Shown: positions 1 to 11,393 of the stretch, piece by piece
How positions within the stretch are numbered: position 1 is the stretch's first letter
Layout of the letters: each line of letters begins with the position of its first letter
DNA from: Ancistrus triradiatus
Lineage: Eukaryota > Chordata > Actinopteri > Siluriformes > Loricariidae
Reading direction: 5' to 3'
DNA: 64,000 nucleotides
NCBI GenBank assembly: GCA_025084515.1
Contig: JAJAGP010003199.1
Span: 8,952-72,951 of the forward strand
The notes under the pieces: generated by a model
Told to the model about the DNA's origin: nothing
Seen by the model: only the letters and a program-made list of their open reading frames with translations
Databases searched by the model: none
Made by a program: the position numbers and the translations under genes

Positions 1-14
1 CACACACACACACA
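1..14. repeat. (CA)7 microsatellite, cut by window edge
   Basis: Seven CA units are present at the window start; the tract may be longer upstream. Confidence 0.8.
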
Positions 15-480
15 ACAAAATCAACATGGTACCTTTTTGTAGGACACAATACTAAAAGAAATCTGCTCCTGATTCGGACAGAGACTTAACCCACACCTTA
101 TATGGTCATGGCAAAAACCTCATACAAATCTGGAAGTTTCCCTGCAATCCTACCCAAATGAAGACACACACAGAGTTTGGCTCAGTGCTGCCACCACCTG
201 CCAGCTCACACATTTAGCACCGTTTGCATATTTTCTTTTGCATATTGTAAGATTTGTGACGTGACGTTCCTAGGTAAGCATGACCCATATGTGAATGGGC
301 CGTCTGTCGCGGCGTGTACGCTTTTAGATAGACAAACAGAAAGTTTAAAAGTGTCAGGGGTCAAATTGTAGAAAGGACAAACGCATGTACCAACAATGCC
401 TAACGTATTCAAATAATGTCAACCACACTCATGTGCTCAGCTGTCCGACGGAGACGGTGAGTCATGCCATGCTCACTCTG

Positions 481-501
481 CGCGCGCGTGTGTGTGTGTG
501 T
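481..501. repeat. (CG)4(TG)6 simple repeat
   Basis: Alternating purine-pyrimidine CG then TG, a short potential Z-DNA former. Confidence 0.8.
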
Positions 502-638
502 TCTCTAAACCAGGGCGTGATCTCATGTTGTCTTTGCAAAGCTGAAGAGTTCCGTCTGCACAGTACTTACCCCACACAGTCATTGTAAATGTAGGAATAG
601 TTCTCATTTCGATAGATGTATAATATATGTATTACATA

Positions 639-1095
639 CAGTACTGTGCAAAAGTCTTAGGCCACTAATAGATTAGGTATAGCATAGTTTCTGCAATTGT
701 ATAATGACCACAAATTACGTCTTGGTCTCTTTATTAGAGTCCAATCAGAACATGCAGGAAAATTGTATGCAGTGTTAAAACCTGTAAAAACCCAGCTTCT
801 ATAGGCTGCAGGCAAGTATTTAATGTGACCTCCCCTTACACTTCATCAGGATGCCAAGTTGACCCTTCTACAGTCCAAAGCTTGATCAGAAATGGTCATT
901 TTGTAAGGGTAGCAGTCAAAATAAACAATTTCGAAGGGAAACAGCGTGAAAAGGCTAAGATATAGCTACAGCTCATAACGATTGGAATGAAGATCAGCGG
1001 AAAAGAGGAATATGGAGTTATGAATCAGGGTTTGAGATTTTTGGGTCCAGTCGTCAAACAGAAAATCTAATGGTGGTCTAAGACTTTTGCACTGA
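639..1095 (+). mobile_element. Tc1-type MITE, family with CAGTACTGTGCAAAAGTC end (copy 1)
   Basis: The element starts CAGTACTGTGCAAAAGTC after a TA and ends in the inverted, decayed counterpart CTAAGACTTTTGCAC. Internal sequence (for example CCTCCCCTTACAC and CTTGATCAGAAATGGT) recurs in reverse at 18908-19231. TA insertion and Tc1-like ends are family knowledge. No transposase is left. Confidence 0.65.
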
Positions 1096-1684
1096 GCCTC
1101 ACTGACCAGTACTAGCAAAGCAGAGGCGGTGAACTGAAATGTCTGGGTGGTGCAACATTTGCTCCATCTTCAGGTTGTCAATTCACTATTGTCCATACTT
1201 TGAGTAGGAGGGCTGGCACACCTCTGTCTCTGTCGAAAAAGTAACCCTTGCCAATCAGGACTACAAACAGAATAGTAGCCTATATGTTTAGAACACTCTT
1301 ACTGACATGAAGCAATACTTAGACAAGTGCAGCAGTCGGTTTGCCAAACTTGTGACTAGAGGACCTGTTTTCTTCTAGTAAAGTGAGTCAGCGAGTCAGC
1401 AGAATGCATCTGGGATGCTTGTGGAGGCATTTCACATTCGTTTCAGCAGGACCTGGCAAGGCTTGCTGTGTCTGTTGGGCCATGTGTGTGTGTTCGTATT
1501 GGCGCTTTCGGAACAGTCTGCTGTCTCACAGGAAATGCTCGCTCTTAACCAAATCTAAACAAACTCATAAGCAGGACATTCGTGGCATGCTTTCTTAATT
1601 ATTTCTTCTTTAAAACTGAGAGAGAGAGAGATTGGAGGAAAGAAAATGAGGACATGAAATGAGGGAGGAGGTTATATTGAGTGT

Positions 1685-2168
1685 GTTTACATGCACCTAA
1701 TAATCCGATAGCTGCAGACAATCACTGCTTAATGGGGAAACCTCCGGGTTTGCATGACTCTGGCAACAATCGGATTACTACTTTCTATACAGAAATATGT
1801 GACAACGTTCAAAATAGAATATTAAATAATCAAGTTCTTTGGTTTATCAAGTATATACTGCGTTTGAGTCTCCACGTGTTTTATAGCCGTTTTGCCACTT
1901 TTAATTCCAGGGTTGCCAGATCATATGAGACAAAAATGTCACAGTCAACGGAAAAAAAAGAGGACACAAAAAGCCAATGCGTTAGACCAGATCAGACCTG
2001 GCAACCATGTCAGGTTATTAAATCAGGTAGTATACATGCTAGGAGTAATCCCATTACTGGAGTCACATCCAGCTCTCTCGATCAGATTCTTAATCTGATT
2101 TCTAGATCACTTTATTAATAGTGCAGCTGCAGGAATACGACTGCGATCAGATTAAGTGCATGTAAACA
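1685..2168. mobile_element. MITE with GTTTACATGCAC terminal inverted repeats
   Basis: GTTTACATGCAC at 1685 is matched by its perfect inverse GTGCATGTAAAC ending at 2168. Sub-terminal ATAATCCGAT and ATCAGATTAAG also mirror each other. The element is non-coding and about 484 bp; no target duplication is clear. A related relic (GTTTACACGCGCC) lies near 9450. Confidence 0.6.
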
Positions 2169-3885
2169 GGCTCTGAGAAAGTCGGGGGCATGCTTGAGAA
2201 CAATGTGAGGCAAGGATGGGGGCGAGCACGATTTGGGAATTGGGGAAACTGCAGATTGAGAAGACCATTTCGCAAGAGCTCCCAGTCTCACTGAAATCAG
2301 GTTTAGGCGCTTAATGTACAGCATTGTTTCTGAGCACACTGGAGGCTGGTCGAGTGGGCGGTGTTTTTGGCAGCCATAGAGACTGACTGCATGACCACAG
2401 CATTTGGTGGGCCAGCTGTACCCAGCTAGCCTCAGCTGGCAAACGGGCTGGAATCTATCGGCATCATCGCCGAAGCTTTACAGCTGATCCGGCGTTTTGC
2501 GGGAATCGTCTCATACTTGTAATAATCTGATTAGACCGCTAAACAGGCTTAACCGCAGCAAAGCAAGGACTTGTTAATGGTCAGATTGAAAAGTGGAGTC
2601 AGTGGTGCCAATCTCATTTCCATTGTTATATTTAGCTCTCTGGTGTCTCATGATCTGAGAAGCAGCATTTGTAACGTGGTAGCTGTGTTTGTCAGCTGTC
2701 TAATTTAAGAACCTAGCAAGTGTTCAAAGGTCACACTCGCACTGCATTATAACTCGAGTATCTCGGGGCTTTTTCTGGTGAGGGTGACGAGTATGATGAT
2801 GCCAAGCCTTACATGTGGTATTTTATATTATTAGTGATACATTTGTTGATTGTGTCACACTGAGTTTGAGTTATTGAGGAAAAACGTACATTTAACAAAA
2901 GCTTGTATCTGAAGCGATGTATCCAGGCAGTTGTGGGTTGGAGGCCTTGTGACTGATTGGCAGGGCTGGGGCTAGAACACTGGGCCTTGTTTGCTTACCT
3001 AGCTTCAACCGCTCCTTGTTCCTAAAGTTTTGGAGTGTAATATAAAAGAATCATCTTTACATCCTACTACAGCAACAGCTTGAAAGTGTGGATAGTAGCA
3101 AAATACATCAGCCTATTAATATGTAAAGTACATATTAACATGTCACATCATTTCAAATGAGAAACGTGGCATAAGTTATAAGCTGGCGTGTGCGACTGCC
3201 AGCCTACCAGCCACAGGTGTGTTCTTGTGTTCTAATCACTCCTGCATAACCAAATGATGTACTAGTCACCGGAGAACTACACACACATTTGCTTTGCTGT
3301 CCTTGTGAAGACTTTCCATTGACTTAAATGACAAAGGACTACTGTAGCCAATTAATGCTAAACTTACCTCTAAAACTAATCTTAACCTTCTTAAACTACG
3401 GCAAATTAAAATAGTAAAATGGCAACTAAAGAAGTAAGGACTAAACAAGTGAAGCTTTTCATGTTTTCCTAACATCGTAAGGACATTTGGTCCATAGCAA
3501 GACCTGCTATATCAACGCTAAAACTGTGGAATGAGTGAAACGAAGAATCTCACACACTCGTTTGAGACTCTGACCAAGTTTATATAACCCAAGGAATGTG
3601 GGCTGCTGAGATAAAGCAACAAACAGAGGTCGACACCGGCCGAGTGCACTGAGCCCACTGAACCTAGTACACGGTCGCACTAAAATGTGGAAGTGAACAC
3701 ACTTCACACACACGAACACGCTGGCTGTTTTACTCTAAAACCATCCACCGTGAGCAGTGTACCTCTAGAACAAAGCGAGTGGGTGTGGCGTGAAGGTTGC
3801 AGTGTAAAGGAATTCCTGCAGTGGGAGTTTATTTGGACTGAAATTTTACTTTGTCATTCAGCAGACCCTCGTTTCCATAACTGTT

Positions 3886-4008
3886 ATTTATGTTCATGTT
3901 TGCCAGTAAGGATTTGCAGTGAATCACTTTATTCTTTTGGCCTGTGTGTATGCAGGCAGGCTTTTCTTAGATACTTGTAGGGTGGGGGGAAATGGCTGGG
4001 AACCACTG
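3886..4008 (-). mobile_element. hAT MITE fragment (GGTTCCCAACC family, copy 1)
   Basis: The end CTGGGAACCACTG and the internal TGCCAGTAAGGATTTGCAG / AATCACTTTATTC match the copy at 52607-52970. The other end is not recognisable. Confidence 0.45.
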
Positions 4009-4961
4009 CTGTAGAGAGTAAAAGAAGGACATTGATGGTTCAGTGTTGCAATGTTTTGGTTCGAACCGAACTGAATGTTAACAGCATTGCATGCTGTCTG
4101 TGCTGAGGGAGTTCGCTCTGTATATCAAGCACGGGAGATAAATAACAATGAATCAATACATACTACAGATTACTGCAGACCGATCTAGATGTTTGTAACC
4201 GCTTACTGACAGAGTCACTGCCTACCCTGTGAAATCTGCATTAGCGTTTTTTGTCTAGCACAGGAAAGTCAGTATCTCTCGCTGTAAGCATGGCTTGAGC
4301 CCATTCTGCTTGTGGGCTGACTGCATAATGTTATGATGATTTAACCACAACAGTAATATAGCTGTCATTATAAATAATGATGTGATATTAGAAGCTGCTC
4401 CAGATGGTAATTTAGTAGGTCTGTCAAATGGGTGTCAGAGGAAGCGTCCTAGATGCTGTTGCAATGAGTTTGGGGAATCGTTCGGGTGAGATTTTTGCCT
4501 GTACGATATTAAGGCCGTACAGGTACTGATCCTGCACAGCATGCAGGGGTTGCTTGTATGTTTATTGGTACTCAGGCTGCACGATATTGGAAAAATATTT
4601 TTATTTTCTGCAATATTTAAAAAATGAAGGAATTTTCACCTGACTCCACCAGCCGTCCATAATCTGACATTATTGTAATAATGCATAACCCTAAATAATG
4701 GCAACTAACTAATAAGAGCCGCGGATGACGAAGGTGCTGACAGGGAATTACAGGACTCTAAATCTTTGTACTCGTGGTTATAACGGAGCATTAAACTATG
4801 GAAGCTTCAATATCACATTAGAGAGCTATCACGAATTGCAAAATCGGTCATTTAAGAATTTTTCTCAATGAAAAACCTCTTTAAAGTAGCAGAACTTATT
4901 CAAGCAAGTCTATACAAATAAATGAGAGGCTATAGATCAGTACAGTAAATTATATCTGATA

Positions 4962-5079
4962 CAGTGGGGCAAAAAAGTATTTAGTCAAGTATTTGGTCTC
5001 TCATAGTTGGTGTACCTATGTAGGAGAAGTAGGAGAACTTGCACAATCAGTGGCTGAATAAATACTTTTTGCCCCACTG
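4962..5079. mobile_element. 118-bp mini-Tc1 (CAGTGGGGCAAAAAAGTATT family)
   Basis: The two termini of the Tc1 family seen at 7412 are joined almost directly, flanked by TA on both sides. Only about 60 bp of each end is kept, and the ends would fold into a hairpin. Confidence 0.85.
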
Positions 5080-5475
5080 TATGTCAAGTAGCAGTGAAAA
5101 AGCTGCAGCATGACACATTGCGACGGCGATGCAGTCAGATACCTCCTCGTTGCAGTCGAGCAGCTCGCTAAACTTTGACCAGATCTCAACCCGTTTGGTT
5201 TCTGGAGTCACTGAACCGTCCTGCTGATGAAGCATCGCTTTTATGCATCACTGTTTAACTGGCAACCTTCAAACCGCAGTGTGCATCACATGGTTAACTC
5301 AAAAGTCGCTGCTCTTAGGAAGTGTGAATATTGACTGAATAGCCCAGAATGTATGCAGACTATTTAAGCAGGCCGGATTGAGAAACACTGGTCTAGGCTG
5401 AATGTGATATGACACGTTTTAGTACATCGTGCAAGTTTGTGTAGTTATTTGTATTGATTTGTTTGTCTGTTGCAG

Positions 5476-5585
5476 GCGGGTAGTGATGGAGAGAGCATAG
5501 GGAACTGTCCGTTCTCCCAGCGGCTCTTCATGATCCTCTGGCTCAAGGGAGTGGTGTTCAACGTCACCACGGTCGACCTGAAGAG
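5476..5585 (+). CDS. clic4: clic4 exon 2 (N-terminal glutaredoxin-like domain)
   Basis: The exon encodes AGSDGESIGNCPFSQRLFMI and on to VTTVDLKR. It covers the first beta strand and helix of the thioredoxin-like domain, with the putative redox-active cysteine in GNCPFSQ. It is preceded by a pyrimidine-rich tract and TTGCAG, and followed by the donor GTAGAA, and it ends in phase 2 (AG of an Arg codon). The hydrophobic stretch FMILWLKGVVFNVTTV is the segment proposed to insert in membranes. The length, 110 bp, equals the vertebrate exon. The only obvious difference from human CLIC4 is Asn for Ser in GVVFNV. Confidence 0.95.
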
Positions 5586-6897
5586 GTAGAACCAGTTACC
5601 TTCATCATACTGAGCTCCAGCAGCGTACCGGGTTTGATTCGACCGCGCTCTTCTAGCTCAAATGCTGCGTTAGAGAGGGGTGGAGTCTAAAACGCTTAAC
5701 GTGGGTTAACGTACTAAAAGGATGACTTGGGAGAAACCAAACTTCTCTCCGTTACTTCAGTATAGCGCTGAAATGACGAACCTGTGATCCAAAAGGGACG
5801 GGAATCACTAATGAAACCAGTATAGGTGAAACTATTGACGTAAAAATGACTCCTTTTTTTTAACCACACATTCAAACAACAGGAAATGGAAAGAACAACT
5901 TGCGAAGTTGAAATGTAAATAAAGATATTCCTTGTACCTAATCATTTGCCACATTTTTTAGCCATATCCGAATCGATACTTGGATTTAGACTCAGTAGAA
6001 TGCGAACGATACCCAACCCTATAGTGTGGTGAATTTGGTTTCCATGGCCACAGTGACACGGTCTCTCAGGAGCATTAGCTGCTTGTCCCTAATAACATTG
6101 TGTCCGAGTACAATATGCGGTCACAAAGTTGTGTTCACAAGTATGCAAATCTTAAAAACAATAAGCCCTTTGGCTGTGTGTGTTTGGCATCATGATAATA
6201 GCATGCTGGTCTGTGTGTGACGTTCTGTTTGAGATCCGGTCGGGGCCGTATGAGAAATGTCCCGAAAAGGCAAAGACTTTTCCATCCCGTCCCTCCGCAG
6301 CTCCGTCTGAGCCAGAGTTTCCACATGCGATGCGTCCTACGTAAGAACCGCGCACCGCTCCAGCCAACAAACAAGACGTTGTTCGTTTGTTGCTTTTTAT
6401 TGCCTCTCAGATGAAATCGAACAGTAGCGACTCTGTGCAGTTACAGTTCAGACGCTTTCGAACAACACTCGGTCTCTCTCCCACACGCGAGCTCGAGCAC
6501 ACGTCCTCAGAGTGCCCACGGGGACCAGGGTGCTTCCTGCGCTCATGCTGGAGACGTGAGATCATTTCCTGTTGTGCCCAGCAGGGTGATGGTATCAGTG
6601 TTCCAGACTGAAGTCTTTAGGGAAATCCAGCCTCGCACCGAGAGAGCTCAAACAATATTTACTTGATCTACTGTAATATCCGCTTATTGTGGATGCAGTT
6701 TTAATAAGAAGTTGGCAAAAGGTGGTCCTTATAAGGTCCTCGGTTTTGACGTTAAAGGAATTCGTTATTTTGTCCACCCCCAGTGTGGAACAGGATTTAA
6801 TAGGACTTCGCGTAGAACCTAACTTTAAGGAGCGAAAGTAAACGAGAAAATGATACAAAAAGTAATAGCTGGTGTCTCAGAACTACAGTCAGTCCTC

Positions 6898-7205
6898 AAA
6901 GTCGGATTTATTTCTGCTTTTCACAATGGAGCAGAGGCTCAAAGCAGCTTGACCATTTTAGATTATCTTCTAATATCTAAGGTCAAGCCCAGACTGAGGA
7001 AGCCTAGAGCGACAGTGGCAAGGAAAAACTCCCTAAACGTTATAAGAAAGAAACCTTGGGAGGACCGAACCTGCTTGGGCGGCCTAGCTGTTCTACGTAA
7101 GAATTAAACTAGTTTATAGTCATAGTTTAAATCAACAGAAGCTAAATCAATATGAACAGAGAGAACATATTTAAAAAGTATAATAATTAATAATAACAAT
7201 AGTGA
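6898..7205 (-). repeat. retroposon-tail family, copy 1
   Basis: The copy shares the motif GACAGTGGCAAGGAAAAACT and flanking blocks (AATGGAGCAGAGGCTCAAAG, GGGAGGACCGAACC, ACAGAGAGAACATATTT) with copies near 16.8, 27.8, 40.8, 41.5 and 53.8 kb. In the opposite orientation the family ends in an AGCGCTATA-like box and (ACTTG)n, as LINE/SINE tails do. The class is not certain. Confidence 0.6.
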
Positions 7206-7411
7206 AAATAGATTTAAAAAATTGAATGTAGGCATTTAATTCGCTAATCCTTTACTTCTATGATAATGGAGCAATACTAAGATTTTTATTTATTTATTTA
7301 TTTTATCTTATTAACGGAGGTAAAGTACAAGACATATCAAAGCTGCGATTGACATTGTTTTCGGAATTTCCAAGGTTAAAACATTAGTGCTGTTTTGTTA
7401 AATCATGAATA

Positions 7412-9015
7412 CAGTGGGGCAAAAAAGTATTTAGTCAGCCACTGATTGTGCAAGTTCTCCTACTTGGAAAGTTGAGAGAGGTCTGTAATTTTCATCAAAG
7501 CTACACTTCAACTATGAGAGACAATATGAGAAAAAAAAATCGAGGAAATCACATTGTAAGATTTTTAAAGAATGAATTGTAAATCATGGTGGAAAATAAG
7601 TATTTGGTCACCACACAAACAAGCAATATATTTCTGGCTCTCACAGACCCTGGTAACTTTCTTTAAGAAGAGTTCTTCTGTCCTCCACTCGTTACCTGTA
7701 TTAATGGCAACCTGTTTTGGACCTCGTTATCTGTATAAAAGACACCTGTCCACAGCCTCAAACAGTCCAGACTCCAAACTCAACCATGGCCAAGACCAAA
7801 GAGCTGTCGAAGGGACACCAGGAAAAAAATTGTAGACCTGCGGCAGGCTGGGAAGAGTGAATCTACAATAGGCAAGCAGGTTGGTGTGAATAAATCAACT
7901 GTGGGAGCAATTGTAAGAAAATGTAAGGACATACAAGACCATTGATAATCTCCCTCGATCTGGGGCTCCACGCAAGATCTCATCCCGTGGGGGTCAAAAA
8001 AAATGCATGAGAACGGTGAGCAAAAATTCCAGAAACTACACGGAGGGACCTGATGAATGACCTGTAGAGAGCTGGGACCAAAGTAAACAAAGGCTACATC
8101 AGTAACACACTACTCCCCCTAGAGGGACTCAGATCCTGCAGTGCCAGGCGTGCCCCCCTGCTTAAGCCAGTACATGTCCAGGCCTGTCTGAAGTTTGCCA
8201 GAGAGCATATTGATGATCCAGAAGAGGATTGGGAGAATATCATGTGGTCAGATGAAACCAAAAATGGAACTTTTTGGTAAAAACTCAACTTGCCGTGTTT
8301 TGGAGGAAGAAGAATGCTGAGTTGCGCCAATAACCTACTTTCATGGGGGTGGAAAACATCATGCTTTGGGGCTGTTTTTTTCTCCAGGACGACTGATCCT
8401 TGTTTAAGGGAAGAATGAACGGGGCCATGTATCGTGAGATTTTAAGCCAAAACCTCCTTCCATCAGTGAGAGCATTGAAGATGGAATTGGGCTGGGTCTT
8501 CCAACATGGACAATGATCCCAAACACAAACCGCTCGGACAACGAAGGAGTGGCTCCGTAAAAAGCAGTTCAAGGTCCTGGAGTGGCCTAGCCAGTCTCCA
8601 GAACCTAAACCCCATAGAAATTTGTGGAGGAGTTTGAAAGTCCGTGTTGCCCCAAAAAAAAACATCACTGCTCTAGAGGAGGATCTGCATGGAGGAATGG
8701 GTCAAAATACCAGCTACAGTGTGTGCCAACCTGGTGAAGACTTGCAGGAAACGTTTGACCTCTGTCATTGCCAACAAAGGTTATGTTACAAAGTATTGAG
8801 TTGAAGTTTTGTTATTGACCAAATACTTATTTTCCACCATAATTTACAATTAAATTCTTTAAAAATCCTACAATGTGATTTCCTGGATTTTTTTTCTCAT
8901 TTTGTCTCTCATAGAAAGATGAGAGAGGTCTGTAATTTTCATCATAGTTACACTTCAACTAAGTAGGAGAACTTGCACAATCAGTGGCTGACTAAATACT
9001 TTTTTTGCCCCATTG
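7412..9015 (+). mobile_element. Tc1/mariner element, full length, decayed
   Basis: This 1.6-kb element has long inverted repeats (outer CAGTGGGGCAAAAAAGTATT; inner block about 200 bp, including CACTTCAACTATGAGAGAC-type sequence) and TA duplications at 7410 and 9016. It contains one transposase pseudogene. The right end reads CCCCATTG where CCCCACTG is expected. Confidence 0.92.
7786..8799 (+). pseudogene. Tc1 transposase pseudogene
   Basis: The frame opens MAKTKELSK and should give a transposase of about 340 residues with an N-terminal paired-like DNA-binding region and a DDE catalytic domain. Frameshifts start about 10 codons in. Recognisable later pieces in changing frames are the WSDET-type block near 8245, the NDPKH-type block near 8515 and the WPSQSPE block near 8582, which carry the catalytic acids. 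Many indels in A and G runs make it inactive. Confidence 0.88.
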
Positions 9016-9156
9016 TATAAACTTGTTTATATTGTTTCTGAAAACAAAGTTATCGTTCATTGTTATTTTGACCATCTGTCATTTTCAGCAAATAAATGCT
9101 CTTGGCATTGCTGCAAATAAATATTTTATTTGGAATGTTTCAGTAAGTCATAGAAT

Positions 9157-9160
<4 letters not shown>

Positions 9161-9212
<52 letters not shown>
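9161..9212. repeat. (CA)26 microsatellite
   Basis: A pure dinucleotide run of 52 bases, likely polymorphic. Confidence 0.97.
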
Positions 9213-9215
<3 letters not shown>

Positions 9216-9877
9216 CCTACAAACAGTACAAGCAGAGAAACGGTTAATTTTGCAGTGCCTATTAATTATGTCCAGAGCTGTACTAAACAACGTAAGCAAA
9301 TCATTTACAGCGATCTGAGTACAGACTCCTTGTGCTGCACAGTGGCTCTGCTTATATGCAGATTTTCACTGATCTGATTGAGTTCATGACGACTCGACTG
9401 TTTATATACGCACACTAAGCTCAGGATGATAATCATCTCTGTTTACACGCGCCTGGTGGAATCCGATCCGAAGCTGCATGCATGCGTGATTCCCCTGAAG
9501 TGATTCTTCCGTAACGAGTGAGATCAGCAAACGACTCTGATTTCATTGTACTCGCTCAAACACCTGGAACTTTTTTTAGGTGCTTCATGGTGCCTCGTGA
9601 CGCGCTGCAGCAGCCGAGCTGTTTGGCTGCACACGAGGCTTCTGGAAACGGACAGCACAGTGGGTATTGTTGGTCCTCCTGAGTCCTGGCCTCGTGTTTG
9701 TTTGGCCTGAACAGACTGGAACAATTACTCTGAGTGAAAACCTGTTATTGATCAAATTGCTGGTTGGACAGAAATAGCCAGGTTGTTCTTGTTTGCCCTG
9801 GATTCGGACTTTAGAGTTCTATCTGCTGTTGGTGTGGAACTGGGTAGCACATTTTGAAACCACTTTCTTGTTTATAC

Positions 9878-10403
9878 TAGTGATGCACGATACATCAGCG
9901 GGCGATATATTGTTTGAGAGATATGGATTTTTTTCCAGTTATTGGCATCGGTCCGATTTTAGAATTCTAGCCGATATTATAAGCAATATTTATTATATAT
10001 TGACATATGAATATTTATTTTTTTCTTCTGGCTTTTACACATTAAGTTAAATACCTGATGTTACATTATTTCTTTTGGTTTGTCAATCTTAAGCTTTCTT
10101 ATTCACGTAATTGTTCTTGTTGTTGCCTGTACCGATTCAAGAATAAAAAAAGATTCTTACCTTTTTAAAGGAAGGTTAGAAAATAAAATGTAATGAAACA
10201 GTTTTTCCTTTGTGAACTGCAACTAAACTATTGCTTATTATTATTTTATTTTATTGCTAAAATGAATTAGTGATCTACTTTTTAACAACAGTTAATTTAT
10301 GGATTATAATGCGAAAGTTTATTAAATGTAGAAAGGTTAAATTAGTGGTTTTAATATCGGTATTGGTCACAATGTGACACAGTTCAATATCGGTGCATCC
10401 CTG
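9878..10403. mobile_element. hAT-type non-autonomous element
   Basis: The ends TAGTGATGCAC and GTGCATCCCTG form an imperfect inverted repeat. They are flanked by GTTTATAC and GATTATAC, a 7-of-8 direct repeat, as expected for the 8-bp hAT target duplication. The interior is AT-rich with ATCGG motifs near both ends and has no transposase. Confidence 0.72.
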
Positions 10404-10489
10404 GATTATACTTTACTTTTTGTCATGTTAATGAAGAAGGGATTTTTATTTGCTATATACTGATCCTAAACGTCACTTTGATGTTTGAT

Positions 10490-10640
10490 GTTTTCCACAC
10501 CTGTTCCAGATTTAAACCTAGAATTGATTCCTCTTACCTGTCCCGCATTTCCTTAATGACACCCTCTGCTATTTAAAACCCTTGTCTCAAGGAGACGAAG
10601 CCACATACATTCAGAGTTCAAACTGTGTTTAGCTAAGCTC
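10490..10640 (+). repeat. dispersed repeat shared with 60.3 kb
   Basis: GATTCCTCTTACCTGTCC with GCATTT and a following ATTAAA/ATTTAAA-CCC block recurs at 60285-60335. The class is unknown; it could be part of an LTR or other retroelement. Confidence 0.4.
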
Positions 10641-10649
10641 CATTTGTGT

Positions 10650-10770
10650 GATGTTTCAGCGGTTAACGATGGACCAGAAAGTCCAGGGTTCAAGCCCTGG
10701 CAGCCCCTGATAGACCCTGTTAGACCCGTTAACCCACATTTGCTCGTATTCTGTATACAAGTTTGTATCC
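10650..10770 (+). mobile_element. tRNA-derived SINE remnant
   Basis: AGCGGTTAACGATGGACCAG, a B-box-like GGTTCAAGCCC and TTAACCCACATTTGCTCGTA resemble the intact SINEs at 25819 and 56539. It is degenerate. Confidence 0.5.
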
Positions 10771-11078
10771 GTTGGAAATTTTTGCTATGTGCGTTAGACT
10801 CCACTCTCCCTTTTCTGTTTCGGCTGAAAATCTAAGGTGCCGTTTTCAGTGGCTGAAACGTCAGAGCATTTCTCTAGTTTTAGTTGTTCAGAAAAGTCAA
10901 CAACAGTTGGGTTTTGACCAGGTGCGCAGGAATTGGCATCTGTATGGCATCCACTTTCAGCTGAAAATTTTTCGTCTTTAAGTTTGATGCAGTCTGCCCT
11001 TCTTTCAAGTGTCTTGATTTTCCCAGAAGTGAATCCTTTTACTTCGAAATTGAAGCATGAGCGTGTGTTTGTTGTTAG

Positions 11079-11204
11079 GAAACCGGTGGATCTCCAGAAC
11101 CTGGCTCCAGGAACACACCCTCCCTTCATCACGTTCAACGGCGAAGTCAAGACCGACGTCAACAAGATCGAGGAGTTCCTGGAGGACGTCCTGTGCCCTC
11201 CCAA
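11079..11204 (+). CDS. clic4: clic4 exon 3
   Basis: The exon encodes KPVDLQNLAPGTHPPFITFN followed by GEVKTDVNKIEEFLEDVLCPP. It contains the conserved cis-proline region APGTHPPF of the thioredoxin-like fold. The acceptor is TTGTTAG and the donor is AA|GTACGT, so the exon is 126 bp and ends in phase 2. The reading frame runs on past the donor and reads YVREPHPWGRR, which has no CLIC counterpart, so the GTACGT donor is the right border. A neighbouring intron of only 82 bp separates it from exon 4. Confidence 0.95.
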
Positions 11205-11286
11205 GTACGTCCGCGAGCCACACCCTTGGGGCAGACGCTTCGCTTTGTGTCCGTCCAGTCCTTTAACGTGTTCCTTTTGCACTCAG

Positions 11287-11393
11287 GTATGCAAAGCTTG
11301 GCGCCAGACACCCCGAGTCCAACACCGTAGGGATGGACATCTTCGCCAAATTTTCCGCCTACATCAAAAACTCCAAACCGGACGCCAATGAGG
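11287..11393 (+). CDS. clic4: clic4 exon 4
   Basis: The exon encodes YAKLGARHPESNTVGMDIFA followed by KFSAYIKNSKPDANE. It forms the linker and the start of the all-helical C-terminal domain. The borders are CACTCAG before and G|GTGAGC after, giving 107 bp and ending in phase 1. Human CLIC4 has [20 protein letters not shown] here, so divergence is concentrated in the first eight residues while the rest is nearly identical. This block separates CLIC4 from CLIC5 and CLIC1. Confidence 0.95.

Larger units (their letters stand above)
1..5475 (+). other. non-coding: presumed clic4 intron 1
   Basis: No credible exon was found here. Open frames are short and lack family resemblance or splice context, and no frame matches the expected CLIC exon 1 peptide ending IELFVK. 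The stretch holds a (CA)7 start, a (CG/GT) tract, one Tc1-type MITE, one 484-bp terminal-inverted-repeat MITE, a hAT fragment and a 118-bp mini-Tc1, each listed separately. The remainder looks like ordinary unique AT-moderate intron. Confidence 0.7.
5586..11078 (+). other. clic4 intron 2 (repeat-rich)
   Basis: This 5.5-kb intron is bounded by GTAGAA and TTGTTAG. It contains a retroposon-tail copy, a full-length decayed Tc1, a (CA)26 tract, a hAT element with an 8-bp duplication, a repeat shared with 60.3 kb and a SINE remnant. No additional exon is supported. Confidence 0.8.

Noticed and set aside
1681..2118. 145-codon open frame as a gene or clic4 exon 1
   Set aside because: It lies within a terminal-inverted-repeat MITE and has no CLIC-like sequence or donor in the right phase.
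9005..9247. 80-codon frame ending in a Thr-His repeat
   Set aside because: It is produced by reading through the (CA)26 microsatellite and the Tc1 end.
10794..11282. 162-codon minus-strand open frame across clic4 exon 3
   Set aside because: It is antisense to a confirmed exon and has no recognisable domain.
11205..11286. Read-through of clic4 exon 3 into the 82-bp intron
   Set aside because: The frame stays open but the peptide YVREPHPWGRR has no CLIC counterpart, and the GTACGT donor and CTCAG acceptor restore the family sequence.
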